Source: Rachycentron canadum | Lineage: Eukaryota > Chordata > Actinopteri > Carangiformes > Rachycentridae | Assembly: GCA_038496675.1 (NCBI GenBank) | Contig: CM076669.1 | Location: 9,394,339-9,458,338, forward strand | Direction: 5' to 3' | Length of the DNA: 64,000 nt | Part shown: in pieces, positions 49,361 to 60,480 of the stretch | How positions within the stretch are numbered: position 1 is the first letter of the stretch | Layout of the letters: each line of letters starts with the position of its first letter | Program-made: the position numbers and the translations under genes | Notes under the pieces: generated by a model | The model's input: only the letters and a program-made list of their open reading frames with translations | The model's database searches: none | What the model was told of the DNA's origin: nothing

Positions 49361-52300
49361 ACAAACCGGCTAAAAACACACCTTGATCTAAAGCCACCTC
49401 CCAGTGCTCACACAGTCCTCCTGCATCCACCAGTCCTGCTTTTGTGCTGCTGCAGTTCATGTCTCAATCTTTGATATTTAACTTCGTTCTCCTTCCTTTA
49501 ATCCTGTGAAGCAGCAGGGTGTGATTTTTATATTCAGTATAAAAGTGGGTGCGAGTGAAAATACAGTGGTGAAAACTCTGCTCGATTAACATTAGGGCCA
49601 TTTGCAGATGGGTTTTTAAATGCAAATTAGGTTGACTGGATGAAAGTGCTTTTTAAATAGGTGTGATAACTGTAACAATAGATTTTGTTCATAAACAGCA
49701 GCCCAGCCTCCTCATGTACACATATGTATGTGGGTGGAAGCACACATTAGTGGCCAACTTTAAAAGTGTCACTGCTTTACAGTAGAAGTTCTAAACTGGC
49801 ATTTAATTTTAAATAATATCGCTTCTTTTTCCTGGGCCTGAGGAAACCAAAAGGAAATAGTTTGTCTCCTACAGTTTAACTAGGTTTAGGTTATACTCTT
49901 TCCATTTTGCCTCCTCTATACAGGCACAGGCCAGCGGGAAGTATTGGTACAAATTGTAGTTAATTAGATAAGGTCATATGAAACAGCTAAATGCTCCCCT
50001 GGCAGTATAACCTTTCTTCATTCATTTTGCAGCCACTGTTGTGAGATTCTCCATATCAGTAGTAGACAGTATGAATGGTTGCCTGACCTTTGTATCTCTG
50101 GTTTGGATATTAAAGTAGCTCGTTTAATTCAAATTAAAATACAAATCAAAATAGCAGAAGCAGGTGTTCGTTATCTTTGCTGATTTTTCCTGCAGACAGT
50201 CAGACTTCACTGCACAGGTTAACAGACTTACTCCTCAGAGGGAATATTTATGGGCTTTTAATATCTTACGTTGTCACAACACTACATAATCAATCATGTA
50301 AATCATTAACTAATCACCAGCTTAGCATTGAGCAATCAGCTCTGATTCCACTGGAATAGCTGGAAGACATTTCTGGACTAGCCACAGCCAAGCACCAATC
50401 ATACAGAAAGAAAACACTATTTTTTTTTTTTTTTTTTTGTCTTCGTGCTCCTCTCTCCTGGTACTCTCTGACAGACGGGAGGAAACACACATCAAAGCCT
50501 TTCTAAATGTCATCCTAATTATCACAGACGTCGCACTGAAATATCAAAAATATACCAAAATACCAAAGCCTCAAGGTTTCTCTCATCATGTAACCCCTTA
50601 AAATTATCATCAGCTCTCCATGCCATATCAGAACTGGAGGGAAGTCAACAGCAAGTCAGGCTGTGTGTGTGATTCACTGTGAGTCACCTCTGACAAACAG
50701 ACAACATCGGTGACCAAAAGTTAACTTTGCTGACTTCAAAGAATAACTACTTCTAGGACAACTTGCACCAGTAGCACCAGCTGTAATATATGACTGCTAT
50801 TACGAAAGCCTATTAAGGAGGCTCGCTTCTTAAGTACTACGATGATACATCTACTACCTCTGCATCTACATTACAGCCACTTAGACCACTTTGACTACTG
50901 GTGTCACCATTAGAGCCTTCAACTGCTCCATCTCAGCAAAAGGCTTCCTCTTCCATATGTAATATACGATAAACTGCTCAAACAAAACATGGGATTTCAG
51001 CCTGTCCTCATCCCCTAATTCACTGCTCCACTGTGGATCTTCTCAGGATTGTGTGCACATACTGTCACAGATTAGCGTCTCTGAAGCTTTGCTTTTGCAC
51101 AAAGGCTTTTGTGGTTTCATGGGATGGTTAACCATGGCAATAATCTTACATAATGACAGGGGGCACTACAGACAACCTGTCAACAGAGGCAGCAACAAGT
51201 CTATGACTGTGTCCAGAATCAATCACACCTCACTAAACAGTCCACGGTATATTACAGCCTGTGTGCCTGAGTATGTGTTGTGCACATGTGTAATAAGAGT
51301 TTATTATACCCTCTAGTGGACTTAGATCATACCACAATGCATTGTAAAAGTAGCTAGGTCTATTTTGTTTTATGTTCATGTTTTTTCCCCTATGTGGAGA
51401 AATGGTGAGTAGCAGATGAGTAATTGCAGTTGGACACAGACAGGACAGTTTCACAGCACACACTTTGAACGGGCAGAGAAAAGGCACAGGTGTGACTAAT
51501 AAACATTAATAACATCTGCACTTTGCGTGAATGGCGGCTCCCTTCCATAGCTGGATGCAGGAGAGCCGTCATTAGTGTTATGACTTGCACCTGTGCTTTC
51601 CCTGCAGCGATAGCTCACTATATGCGTGAAAAAAAAAAAGAAAAGAAAAGAAAAAAAGAAAAGGTCTCTCCCCTGAATGAACCCAACCTCCGACTAACTG
51701 CGTGTGGGCGTGAAGCATCTTTAACACAGAAAGCCAAATGAATTGAAAGTTAATGATGTTTCTGATCATTAATGCTTGGAAATGTTGAAATGCAACAACA
51801 AAAACAAATTTTCACTCTTAAAACTAGGTCAAACTGTTTAATTATATATGTAACTAAACATATAATTTAGGATCAACTGCACCGATTGTACCTGTAAAAA
51901 TCTGCTGTAGCTGTCTACAGTGCTGTTGATGGACTGTCTAGCGAGGGAAATAAGGTAAATATAGGAACTATTGGAGCGCAGTAATTCAGGTATAAACTGC
52001 TTGGTTATTCTGCACGAGCTGTTTGGAGAAACTTGTTTTCAAGCTTTTTTTCTAGATATGTAAAAAGACTCATTAAATACAAGAGTGGAGTAAAAGGCGG
52101 CAATGCAAGCGCGGAGCTAATTTGCTGTTTTTCGACAAAGCGAGCAGACACTGACTGCATGTTTTATTCCATCATACACATTTATAACATTGATATAGCT
52201 CTGGACCAGAGACAAGAGTACAAAGAAACAACAGTATATTGCCTTTATTAGAGTAATATTAATGTACATTATATAATAGCACTGTATAACTGGCTGCACT

Positions 52301-53600
52301 GCAGTTATATGCACCCCCTACCAGCTCCCTCAGACTGTGGAGGCAGGAAGACAAACAGTTTGGACTTTAATGGCCTCTATTGGATTCTTTAATGACAAAA
52401 CTTCTTTCATTGGATTAGGGAGCACCGTGCATGGAAACACACACATGCAACCTTTTGGAGAAACAAATGTATGCGCATTTCCTGATACTCAGACAATTTT
52501 AGCTATTTTGAATAAGAGGGAGCGAATAATAACAGTGAGGGATAGCCAAGTCACAGTCCGCTCCATTGTTTCATGGTGAGCATGTCTGCCACCCTCCTAT
52601 GTCCATTACCGAGAAAGATGTGTGCGAGTGTTTTTGGGAAGGGGTGTGCAAGAGTGCATAGGGCTAATCAATCAATCGAGCTTCAAGTCTTAGTCACACC
52701 AGCCCTCTCTCTCTCTCTCTCTAAAGGAGCAACTTAAAGACGCTTTGGATCTCATGCTGCCACCTCTCTCCATCTGTAGTCTTGACCCATGTCCCGTCTA
52801 CAGCATTATCTGATTGGTTACACCACAGCCTATCAACATTGAAAGCTACTGTGCCGCAGATGTGCACTGAAGAAAGCATTTGCAGCCTGAGGTTTGGGAC
52901 TAGAACAGTAATAGTTATTGAAAATAAAATTGAAAAATGAAATAATATCATTGGAAAACCTGCATGATGGTAAACGTCAAAAACAACATTTGTTTCTCCA
53001 TCATTTAGTCCACTGACTAGCAAAAACATTAATTGGCTATAACAATAATTATTGCACGCAACTTACCAGGGTCAGTCTTACTCTCAGGCCACAACTACTA
53101 TTAACATTACTGAAGTGTCCTGAAGCTGTTTGCAACTGTTTCTTCCTGTTGCATATATTCAGCAACAGTAATAATTAGTAATAAAGTAAGCTATTTATCA
53201 ATGTCAAGCCTATATATATTATCAGCGTTTCATAGGAGAAAATTATTGAAACCAACTAAAGACTTTCCAAAGCTATTTTGCCGTAATAAATGAAGCACAA
53301 TCGTGCATTGAGCATATGTCAGCCTGTGGCCCCGCTTTTATCTCTCCTCCTCTTTAAACCCTAACTGCAGATGGATGCACTAAGGAAAAGGTCTAAAAGC
53401 ACAGTATTACATTCAACTCCAGGGAAGGCTGTCTGCAATGCATACAACTGTATATTATTTATTATTATTTATTAAATTTTTTTAGTTAAAGTTGCCAAAA
53501 AAAAAAAATGCTGCTGGGCACTCACTGTACTTTCTGTTTCAAGATGTTAAAAAGTTCTTTTACTTAAAACACATGTTTAAAGGCAATTCAATGACATTTG
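49361..53600. other. Non-coding stretch, A+T-rich, with possible conserved blocks
   Basis: T19 at 50420-50438, a purine-rich A/G tract at 51629-51662 and a (CT)n tract near 52705-52723. 52330-52575 and 53270-53350 are balanced, non-repetitive blocks that look like candidate conserved elements, the latter around CAATCGTGCATTGAGCATAT. No gene supported. Confidence 0.35.
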
Positions 53601-54000
53601 NNNNNNNNNNNNNNNNNNNNNNNNNNNNNNNNNNNNNNNNNNNNNNNNNNNNNNNNNNNNNNNNNNNNNNNNNNNNNNNNNNNNNNNNNNNNNNNNNNNN
53701 NNNNNNNNNNNNNNNNNNNNNNNNNNNNNNNNNNNNNNNNNNNNNNNNNNNNNNNNNNNNNNNNNNNNNNNNNNNNNNNNNNNNNNNNNNNNNNNNNNNN
53801 NNNNNNNNNNNNNNNNNNNNNNNNNNNNNNNNNNNNNNNNNNNNNNNNNNNNNNNNNNNNNNNNNNNNNNNNNNNNNNNNNNNNNNNNNNNNNNNNNNNN
53901 NNNNNNNNNNNNNNNNNNNNNNNNNNNNNNNNNNNNNNNNNNNNNNNNNNNNNNNNNNNNNNNNNNNNNNNNNNNNNNNNNNNNNNNNNNNNNNNNNNNN
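53601..54000. other. Assembly gap (400 N)
   Basis: Exactly 400 ambiguous bases, the same length as the other gap. The right edge is TGTG then (TA)n, so a longer TG/TA repeat is probably missing. Confidence 0.99.

Positions 54001-54004
<4 letters not shown>

Positions 54005-54035
<31 letters not shown>
54005..54035. repeat. (TA)n microsatellite at gap edge
   Basis: About 15 units, probably the visible end of a longer tract. Confidence 0.97.
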
Positions 54036-54037
<2 letters not shown>

Positions 54038-54179
54038 TTGATTATTAACAATAATCACATCGGCCCTGACAAAACCATATCAATTGACCCTTGCTAGTTT
54101 TCTGTTTCACTCACTTTTTCCCCTCTCTGTTCACCTCTCCTCCCCTGCAGCGCTCCGTTACAGCGGCTACACACTACAA

Positions 54180-54720
54180 AAAAAGCCAATAACTTAAGGA
54201 AGTGGAAAGAGAGAGAAGCAGAGAGATGAAAAAGGGTGACACAGTAGAAGAGAGAAAAGTGAGAGGCCTGAGAGCAGTATTTTTGGGGAGAAGATGAAGC
54301 GGGGGATATAAAAGAAAGAAATACCAACAGAGGGGAAGAGGTGATGAAATAGCAAGACAGAGAAGAAAGGAAACTGCAGAGAGAAAGAGGGAAAGATGAA
54401 GGGATGCAGGGTGTGAAGGTGAAGTTAGATCCAGGGGTGGAGAGAGATAAAATGAGGGCTTGATGGAGGGAGGTGAGAGGTCGCACTCTCCTCTCTTCTG
54501 TCTGAGTTGCTATTATTCCAAAATACACATCTCTAGCTCTCTATCTGTGCCTCAATCTCATTCCATCTTTTTTACTCTCCCGGCATGTTTATTGTCCTCA
54601 ATGATCTCCCATTCCCTGCCATCTTTTATCCTCATCTTTCCTTCTGTTTCATACCATCTCCGTCTCTTCCCTGTGTCCTCCCTGGCTCCCTTCCCTCACT
54701 CTTTTCCCTCGCTCATCCTC
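54180..54720. other. Purine-rich block switching to pyrimidine-rich block
   Basis: 54180-54480 is strongly purine-rich on the plus strand and about 54500-54720 strongly pyrimidine-rich. The two halves face each other as a loose inverted purine/pyrimidine structure. Open frames here are by-products of biased composition. Confidence 0.6.
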
Positions 54721-54813
54721 TATGCATAATTCAAGCTGAGATTCCAGCATGACGGGCGTGGCCATTAAAGATACATGGGGACGCTGCGTCGAGGCCGTTT
54801 AGTGCTGCCTTAC

Positions 54814-54835
54814 CTCGGAGGAGGAGCCCCCCCGG
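54814..54835 (-). other. Candidate 22-nt microexon
   Basis: On the minus strand, more than 40 nt of pyrimidine-rich sequence ends in CCTTGCTGCCCTAG. It precedes 22 nt (CCGGGGGGGC then TCCTCCTCCGAG) followed by a GTAAGG donor. All three frames are open and would encode Gly/Pro/Ser-rich residues. Both splice sites are close to consensus. The 22-nt length would shift the frame if skipped. It could belong to the gene starting near 59.5 kb, or be a chance pair in pyrimidine-rich DNA. Confidence 0.2.
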
Positions 54836-57800
54836 CTAGGGCAGCAAGGGCAGGGCAAGGGAGGAAAGAGAAGGAAGGAAAAGGATGAGAGTGAGATCGT
54901 GAGACAAAAGTAGAAATGCCAGTAAACATGAGAAATGAAGACGGGAAAGAGCAGTGGGAAAAACAACAAGAGAGTAAAGGTACAGTTGTGCAGTTGAGAG
55001 TTCACTTCATCGCCCACTCACTGTAACCCTTAAGACAAATCCTTTCAAGCATGTGTTCTCGTTTGAGATATTCTGCTATGAGCGTCAGCACTGCTCTCTG
55101 TGATCAATTTCTCTTTTCAATTTCTGTCTCTTACCCACTGGAAGTACAACATCTGTGATATACAGCATATTAACTCTTACCAAGTCATGACAATATGGTG
55201 TCACTCCCAAAGGAATCATGGACAGCTGACTTAAACCAGAATAACACATTAACTGGCCTAGTCTCCGTGACGTGCAATCTAAAAACTCAGGTTGTGCAAG
55301 GACCAGCATGGAGTATGACCACATCATTTTAAAGACAATTCGTGTCCACATTTCTTAAACCCGACCAGTTTCTCCAATCCTTTTTCTCAGAGGTCATGAA
55401 CAAGAGATCCAGGATCCCTAGCCTCAGCATCTCTGCCCATCCATCTGTTTTCTGAGTGATCACTCCCCACTTGAAATCACAGGGCAGCTTATACCCTTTA
55501 TTTTACTGTCTTCAACAACAGCCAAGTGAACTATGTCACTCAGCTAAAAAGTCATTTACCTGTCAGCTTCTGGCTTAATCTGCTGACTGTGAATATTCCA
55601 ACCTCGAAAAAGTCCCAACTATCTCAAAAGCCATAATTAACATTTTCAGGACAGATAATATTTATTCTTGCAGTTTCTCAATAGCTCATCCCCATATTAC
55701 ACCTTACTCAATAAATTCAACTTCCTAACATTGATGCCAACAAATTATGCATAAGCACAAAATGTAATATTATTTTTATAGTTTATTTGCTTGCGTTACG
55801 TGCTTCTCATTACAGTGTTGTCTTCTCTGTGGTTTGGGAGAATTGTTGCGATGATGTGTGGTATTTGTCAACCATTCTGCCTTAGTATCACTCTTAACTG
55901 TGAGTGTGGGTAATTTTGTCAAAAGCTAATGGGGTAATTAATGGGGGTGTAATGATTCTGAAACTCAGACCTAAACACTATGCAAATGCTTGCATCGTGT
56001 ATATCAAAAGACACTAACCCAACCCCCACTCTACTCCACTCCAATGTTAAAAAGAAATTTAAAAAATGCTTTATTTCACAATTTACTCTAAATCACATGT
56101 AAGTTACAAAATTATTAGAATAATTTAGGCAAGGTGTCTATTTTGGAAATATTACCTATTGCACCTATTTTACCATCTTCCAACGATGTGTTGGGCAAAT
56201 CATGGTGAATTACATCAATCACATGGGAGTTTTATCCAATATCAAAAATAATACACAGTGGTTTAAAACACAGGATTTCACCACTCCACAAAAAAACAAA
56301 TCAGAGGTCTTGACAAACTAGAGGTAAACAGTAGGATTACACCGTTCTTTATCTACCAGGAATGCCCCTAGTACACGTCTGACTGCTCAACAATATTGTT
56401 GCATTGTGTTGGGGCAAAAATCTTTTTTTTCTCCCCTGGCCTGAGTTCCCTCACCGAAATTAATGAGGGGGCTGTGTTTTTCATGCAGCGCTAATGTCAG
56501 TCTGAACATAGCGCAAGGGCTGCTGGCAAAAGCGGAAGAGTGAAGGGGGGGTAGGAGAGAGGACAAGAGGGACAAAGAGAAGGAAAGAGGAGATATTGCC
56601 GTAGAGGAGAGACTATTCCTAGCAGACAATGAATGTGGATTAAGGGGAAAAAGACTTTTTTTCTGACTTATTTTCTGCTTCTCTCCTCCTTGACCTCAAG
56701 CTTAGGGGGGTAACTGGCAAAAAACCCTCCAAGTAATGCACTCACTCTCTCCCTCTCTCCCGGTCTTCCCAGCTCTCTATCACAAACACCAACACAAACA
56801 CACACAAACACACCTATGCTGATACTCCATACCCTCAGTAAATCTCATGAAGAAATGCCAGCTCAATAGACACCAGCATAAATAGAGAACACAAAGCATT
56901 ATGCCATATATAAGCTCCCATTTTATTCTCCATCAATCATTAAAATCAATTATATTGATTACTACCACTTAAAAAATCCAAACAGAAAGAGGGCATAGAA
57001 ATACAGTGTGTCAGTGTGTGAGAAAAAGGACACAATGAAAGGGGGGGGGGACTGTCATATCCAGCATATGTCATGTTCTATATAAATCTCCAAAGGAGGA
57101 CATCTATTTTAAACACGCACAAGTGTGTATGCTTTGTGTCAATTTCCCCTCATAGATACCGTTTTTTTTTTTTTTTGCAAGAACACAGTGGCTTTCTGCT
57201 AATGTTCTTTCCATGTCCTCTCGCCTTTCTTTCATAAATAATACGGCGCTGCCATTAACATGGTCAGAAAAGGCTGTGGGAGATGACGAGGAGACAAGGA
57301 AGCAGCAGAAGAAGATAGAAAGCTTGAGACACGCCAAGAGCAGGAGGGCAGGGGTGTGAAAACGGCAAACACTTAACCTGTTTTTTTCCTCCTTCCTCCC
57401 ACCTGTTCTCTTGGATCTAAAGTAACATTACGGCAAGATGTAAAAACAACTCTTGCAACCCATCTTTTTCCCCCTAGTCCTCCCCTGCTCTTCTACTCAA
57501 CTATTTTCCTCTGACAATTACCATTTTACTGCAGTCACTCTTCGTATCCATCACCTTTACTACACTGCTTCTTTCTGTCTGTCACGTTTTACTGTCCCCA
57601 TCCTCCTCTTTAAATGAAGGGAAAAGGAGAAAAAGAAAGACAAAAGACTGACATGGATGAGAAGAAACAACACAATGACATTACAGCAGAGTAAAAAACA
57701 GATTGAGAAGTAAATCTGAATAATAAAGAGGGGAAGAGAGAGATACAGGGAAATTACAACAAAGCACACAATTTTCTCTCCATTTTTTGTTTTATATCTG

Positions 57801-58337
57801 CTACTTTCATTGCCAAACATCATGAGCATCCTGAGCTGAAGTTCATTGCTCCATATCAAACATGCACATAATGTTATCCATCGAGTTTTAGCTCTACACC
57901 AGCAGCCACTTATTAAAAAATGAAGCCACTTTCCCCTTGTGTGTTTCTCCCCAATTCTCATCTTCTTATCTTATCTATCCTGCTTTCACTGACATTTATT
58001 AAAAAATACTGTATATTGGAATATGTTTTTGAATCTTTGAACTATTTGGGGTGTTCTTGTTGTAACTTCAAAGTCTTCAACCGCATCAACATTAGAAATC
58101 CTGCTTTAAAGATAAGGCAGACCGACTGTCTTTTTTCCTCCAAATTATTAAAAATGTATTCAAATACTGTATTTTTTTCCATGTCAACTTCCTGTCTACG
58201 CCCCAATAACAGACTGGAAAAGAAAGAAGAAATAATCTATGAATCATGTGCCACTCAATTTTTAACACTTTGTACTTTATTATTGGGAACTGTAATTAAA
58301 TCTCAATGTATTTGCCTTTTGAGGAAGCACAACTTAC
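54836..58337. other. Non-coding stretch (putative intron)
   Basis: 56387-56629 and 57104-57337 on the minus strand contain good acceptors (CTTTTGCCAGCAG near 56520; CTCGTCATCTCCCACAG near 57275) before partly open frames, but no convincing exon end. The second frame runs into a T-run at about 57161-57176. A G10 run lies at 57041-57050. Recorded as possible exon remnants or chance. Confidence 0.35.
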
Positions 58338-58403
58338 TTGAACACTGTCTCCACCCATGCAGCCCCACAGCACAGTGCTGAACTTACCACCCAGGTGTTC
58401 ATT
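58338..58403 (-). other. Candidate second coding exon, 66 nt, phase-compatible with exon 1
   Basis: On the minus strand, an acceptor (ACTTTGTATACCTTCACCGACAG) precedes 66 nt followed by a GTAAGTTG donor. In phase 0 it reads 22 open codons, including NEHLGGKFSTVLWGCMGGDS. The exon 1 candidate at 59398-59493 also ends in phase 0, so the two would join in frame across a roughly 1-kb intron. One other frame is open, the plus strand is open as well, and a second internal GTAAGT occurs within the exon. I do not recognise the protein. The case rests on splice signals and matching phase only. Confidence 0.25.
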
Positions 58404-59397
58404 CTGTCGGTGAAGGTATACAAAGTAATAAGACCATGTCGCATCTTCACAGGGCAATTACAGCAAGCAACCAATCAGATGCTTTGGGATAGCAAGAAGA
58501 AATCAAGGAGCACCAGTCCAGCATATACATCGAGTTTCTGTTATTTTAGGCATAACAAGTGCTGTAATAACCAACAAGAAATATGTTGTCTTCTCTAACC
58601 CAGTAGACACAACAGTCAAGTCGAGTCAACACACTTGGACCGCAGGTAACAGATTCAACAGAATATCTGTTTTCCTATTTCAAACACTTTCCACGGTAAT
58701 TTTCAGGCTGCTACCAAATTTCACACCTGTATAGCTTTGCGGTTGTTTGTGCGCGCGCGTGTGTGTTGAGGCTATTCTAACAGGTCTGAAAGATGACCCA
58801 AATACTTTTGCCAGATGTCTCACACAGCACTCTCTCTCTCAGCTCATGTGACACACTCATGGCACGATCACAGAGATGCTGACCCATCTAACCGGCCACA
58901 CTGCCGTTCTCCAACGTCCACATGGTGTGAAAGGAGCTAAAAACAATCAAACAAACAAAAAAAACAAAAAAAAAAAACAAACACACAGGAACAAATCACA
59001 CAGCTGTTAGCCTCGCACAGATTACATAACTCACTTTCATTGGCTGGTTTGGACAATTAAACTTAAACAGAGGCCAAACTGAGACCATCTGACATGTTAG
59101 ATCTCTGAAGCAGCCAGTTTAGCATTGGATAGGTTCACATGCAATGTCAGGCAAATCAGCTGAGAAACATTCACGGGTTTAAACGCTTATATTTACATCA
59201 AGTGTCAATGCATGTTCTTAAATGGACTAAATACAGAGATTATTCTGCTCCAATGTCCAGTCACTTAAACAAAGAGCAATGCAAAATATAATGAATACAC
59301 ACAGACAGCCACTGGCATTGAGCAGGACAGGAACTAGCTAGCGAGAGGCAGACAGACAGGCAGACGGACAGAGAGACAGACAGGGTGATTAACTCAC
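58404..59397. other. Putative intron 1 with simple repeats
   Basis: CGCGCG near 58751-58757, (CAAA)n/A-rich at about 58941-58983 and a GACA/GGCA-like tract at 59345-59384 just inside the proposed intron. Nothing gene-like otherwise. Confidence 0.5.
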
Positions 59398-59493
59398 GAT
59401 TTTCGACGTCCAATGCCGATTGTGGCTCCTGAAATTGTCACTATCCGACACCCAGCGACGTAGCGGGATTGGAAACGCTGGCGGTGACTCCAT
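59398..59493 (-). CDS. Probable first coding exon of an unidentified gene (partial)
   Basis: The minus strand has an ATG at 59493 in strong context (A at -3, G at +4). It opens 32 codons without a stop, MESPPAFPIPLRRWVSDSD followed by NFRSHNRHWTSKI. The frame reaches GTGAGT at 59397, then a stop two codons later if read through. About ten CpGs fall in 59401-59512, unlike the CpG-poor surroundings, and many lie inside Arg, Ser and Pro codons. A promoter-like block sits just upstream. The exon would end in phase 0. The donor is good, although the exon end (ATC) departs from the usual CAG. I do not recognise the protein and the rest of the gene is not established. A non-coding first exon is the main alternative. 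Confidence 0.5.
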
Positions 59494-59720
59494 TATTAAT
59501 TTAAAACGACGATGTTTATTTTTCGTTGTTTGTTCACTTTAAAGTTTGGTTTTCTACTTCGAGGCTTTTATTGTTTTAGTTCCGGCCGCGTGACGGCGCA
59601 AACACCTGATTGGGTGGATTAGAGCTAATTGCCTCCGCAGGTGTGATCAGGTTTGACTGGCGAAAAGTAGCCAATCAGAGACTAGAACTCGACCTACGTA
59701 AATACAGTCGGCCCAATTTT
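59494..59720 (-). promoter_or_regulatory. CpG-rich promoter block with CCAAT boxes
   Basis: The block is locally CpG-dense, with GGCCGCG and TGACGGCG at 59584-59599. On the minus strand it has CCAAT at 59609-59613, a GGAA ETS-type core around 59580-59585 and a TGACG half-CRE at 59591-59595. A second NF-Y-type CCAATCAG starts at 59671 in the other orientation. No TATA box is evident in the expected place, as is usual for CpG promoters. Transcription toward lower coordinates is inferred from the exon candidate. Bidirectional activity is possible. Confidence 0.5.
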
Positions 59721-59829
59721 AAATTTTCATTTATCTCTAGTCTCTATAGGCTACACAATAAAACACTGCAATATCACTAAAATGTTACATGCTTAAAAAT
59801 AAATAAAAATATCTTAATACAATCATTTT

Positions 59830-60480
59830 TAAACTGAAGTGTAGGCTATTTGTGTAATTGAGATCGTAAAATAACCACAGCTTCCTCAGTTTGGGCTTGT
59901 GTTGCACATAATGCAGCATGTGGCAAGAATTAAGTCTGAAGAAGTAAGAAGAAACCAGATTGTCATTGTACACCCTTTATTGGTGCTCGTATTCATAGTG
60001 CCATCTATCAGTCCCATCACTCCCACCAGCACTGTGCAGTCGCTGTGATATCCCCGGCCAGGTCCACAACACACATGCTGGACCCCATCTGATCAAAAAA
60101 ATAAATTATTTTGGTTTCATCTGAGCAAAATGTGTGCTGCCAGCATTTCCCAGGCCCCTTTGCATGATCAGGTTTAATCTTGCAGTTTTGTGCCATATTT
60201 AAGAGATAATCCTCACAGCAAGTCAGAGGCACTTATCCATCTGCTTTCCAGTGCAAGGTTGCAGATTGTGTGTGGCGCCATTTTTCAGGGATCAATACTG
60301 TGATACATTCTGTTATTGGTAGCATGGCTCTTTCTATATCTTCTAACCACTATTGCAGCAAGGTTTTGGCTTTTGTTCAGTGGCCTATTGATGCTTTTGT
60401 ACCCTTTTCTATATTCACAACGTCTCACAATCTGGCTTCTTACTTGTTCAGACAATTCCTCAAAGTGTGGAGTCATGTTG
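59830..60480 (-). pseudogene. Decayed Tc1-like transposase
   Basis: Translated fragments in order on the minus strand match teleost Tc1/mariner transposase. 60476-60288 is the first helix-turn-helix region (ELSEQVRSQIV, then KGYKSINRPLNKS). A large internal part is missing. 60200-60080 holds the catalytic-core start, with CSDETK giving the first catalytic Asp, then a frameshifted equivalent of the GVQHVWRGPG region. About 60035-59890 has LIDGTMNTST and degraded C-terminal sequence in which the second catalytic motif is not intact. Stops and frameshifts show it is non-functional. No flanking inverted repeats were recognised, so the element is truncated. It lies about 100-350 bp upstream of the promoter block, on the same strand. 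Confidence 0.85.

Noticed and set aside
53492..54097. Long frames across the second gap
   Set aside because: They consist mainly of N and the TA repeat.
55085..55351. 88-codon minus-strand frame with two internal GTAAGA donors
   Set aside because: No convincing acceptor and no recognised protein; kept only as background.
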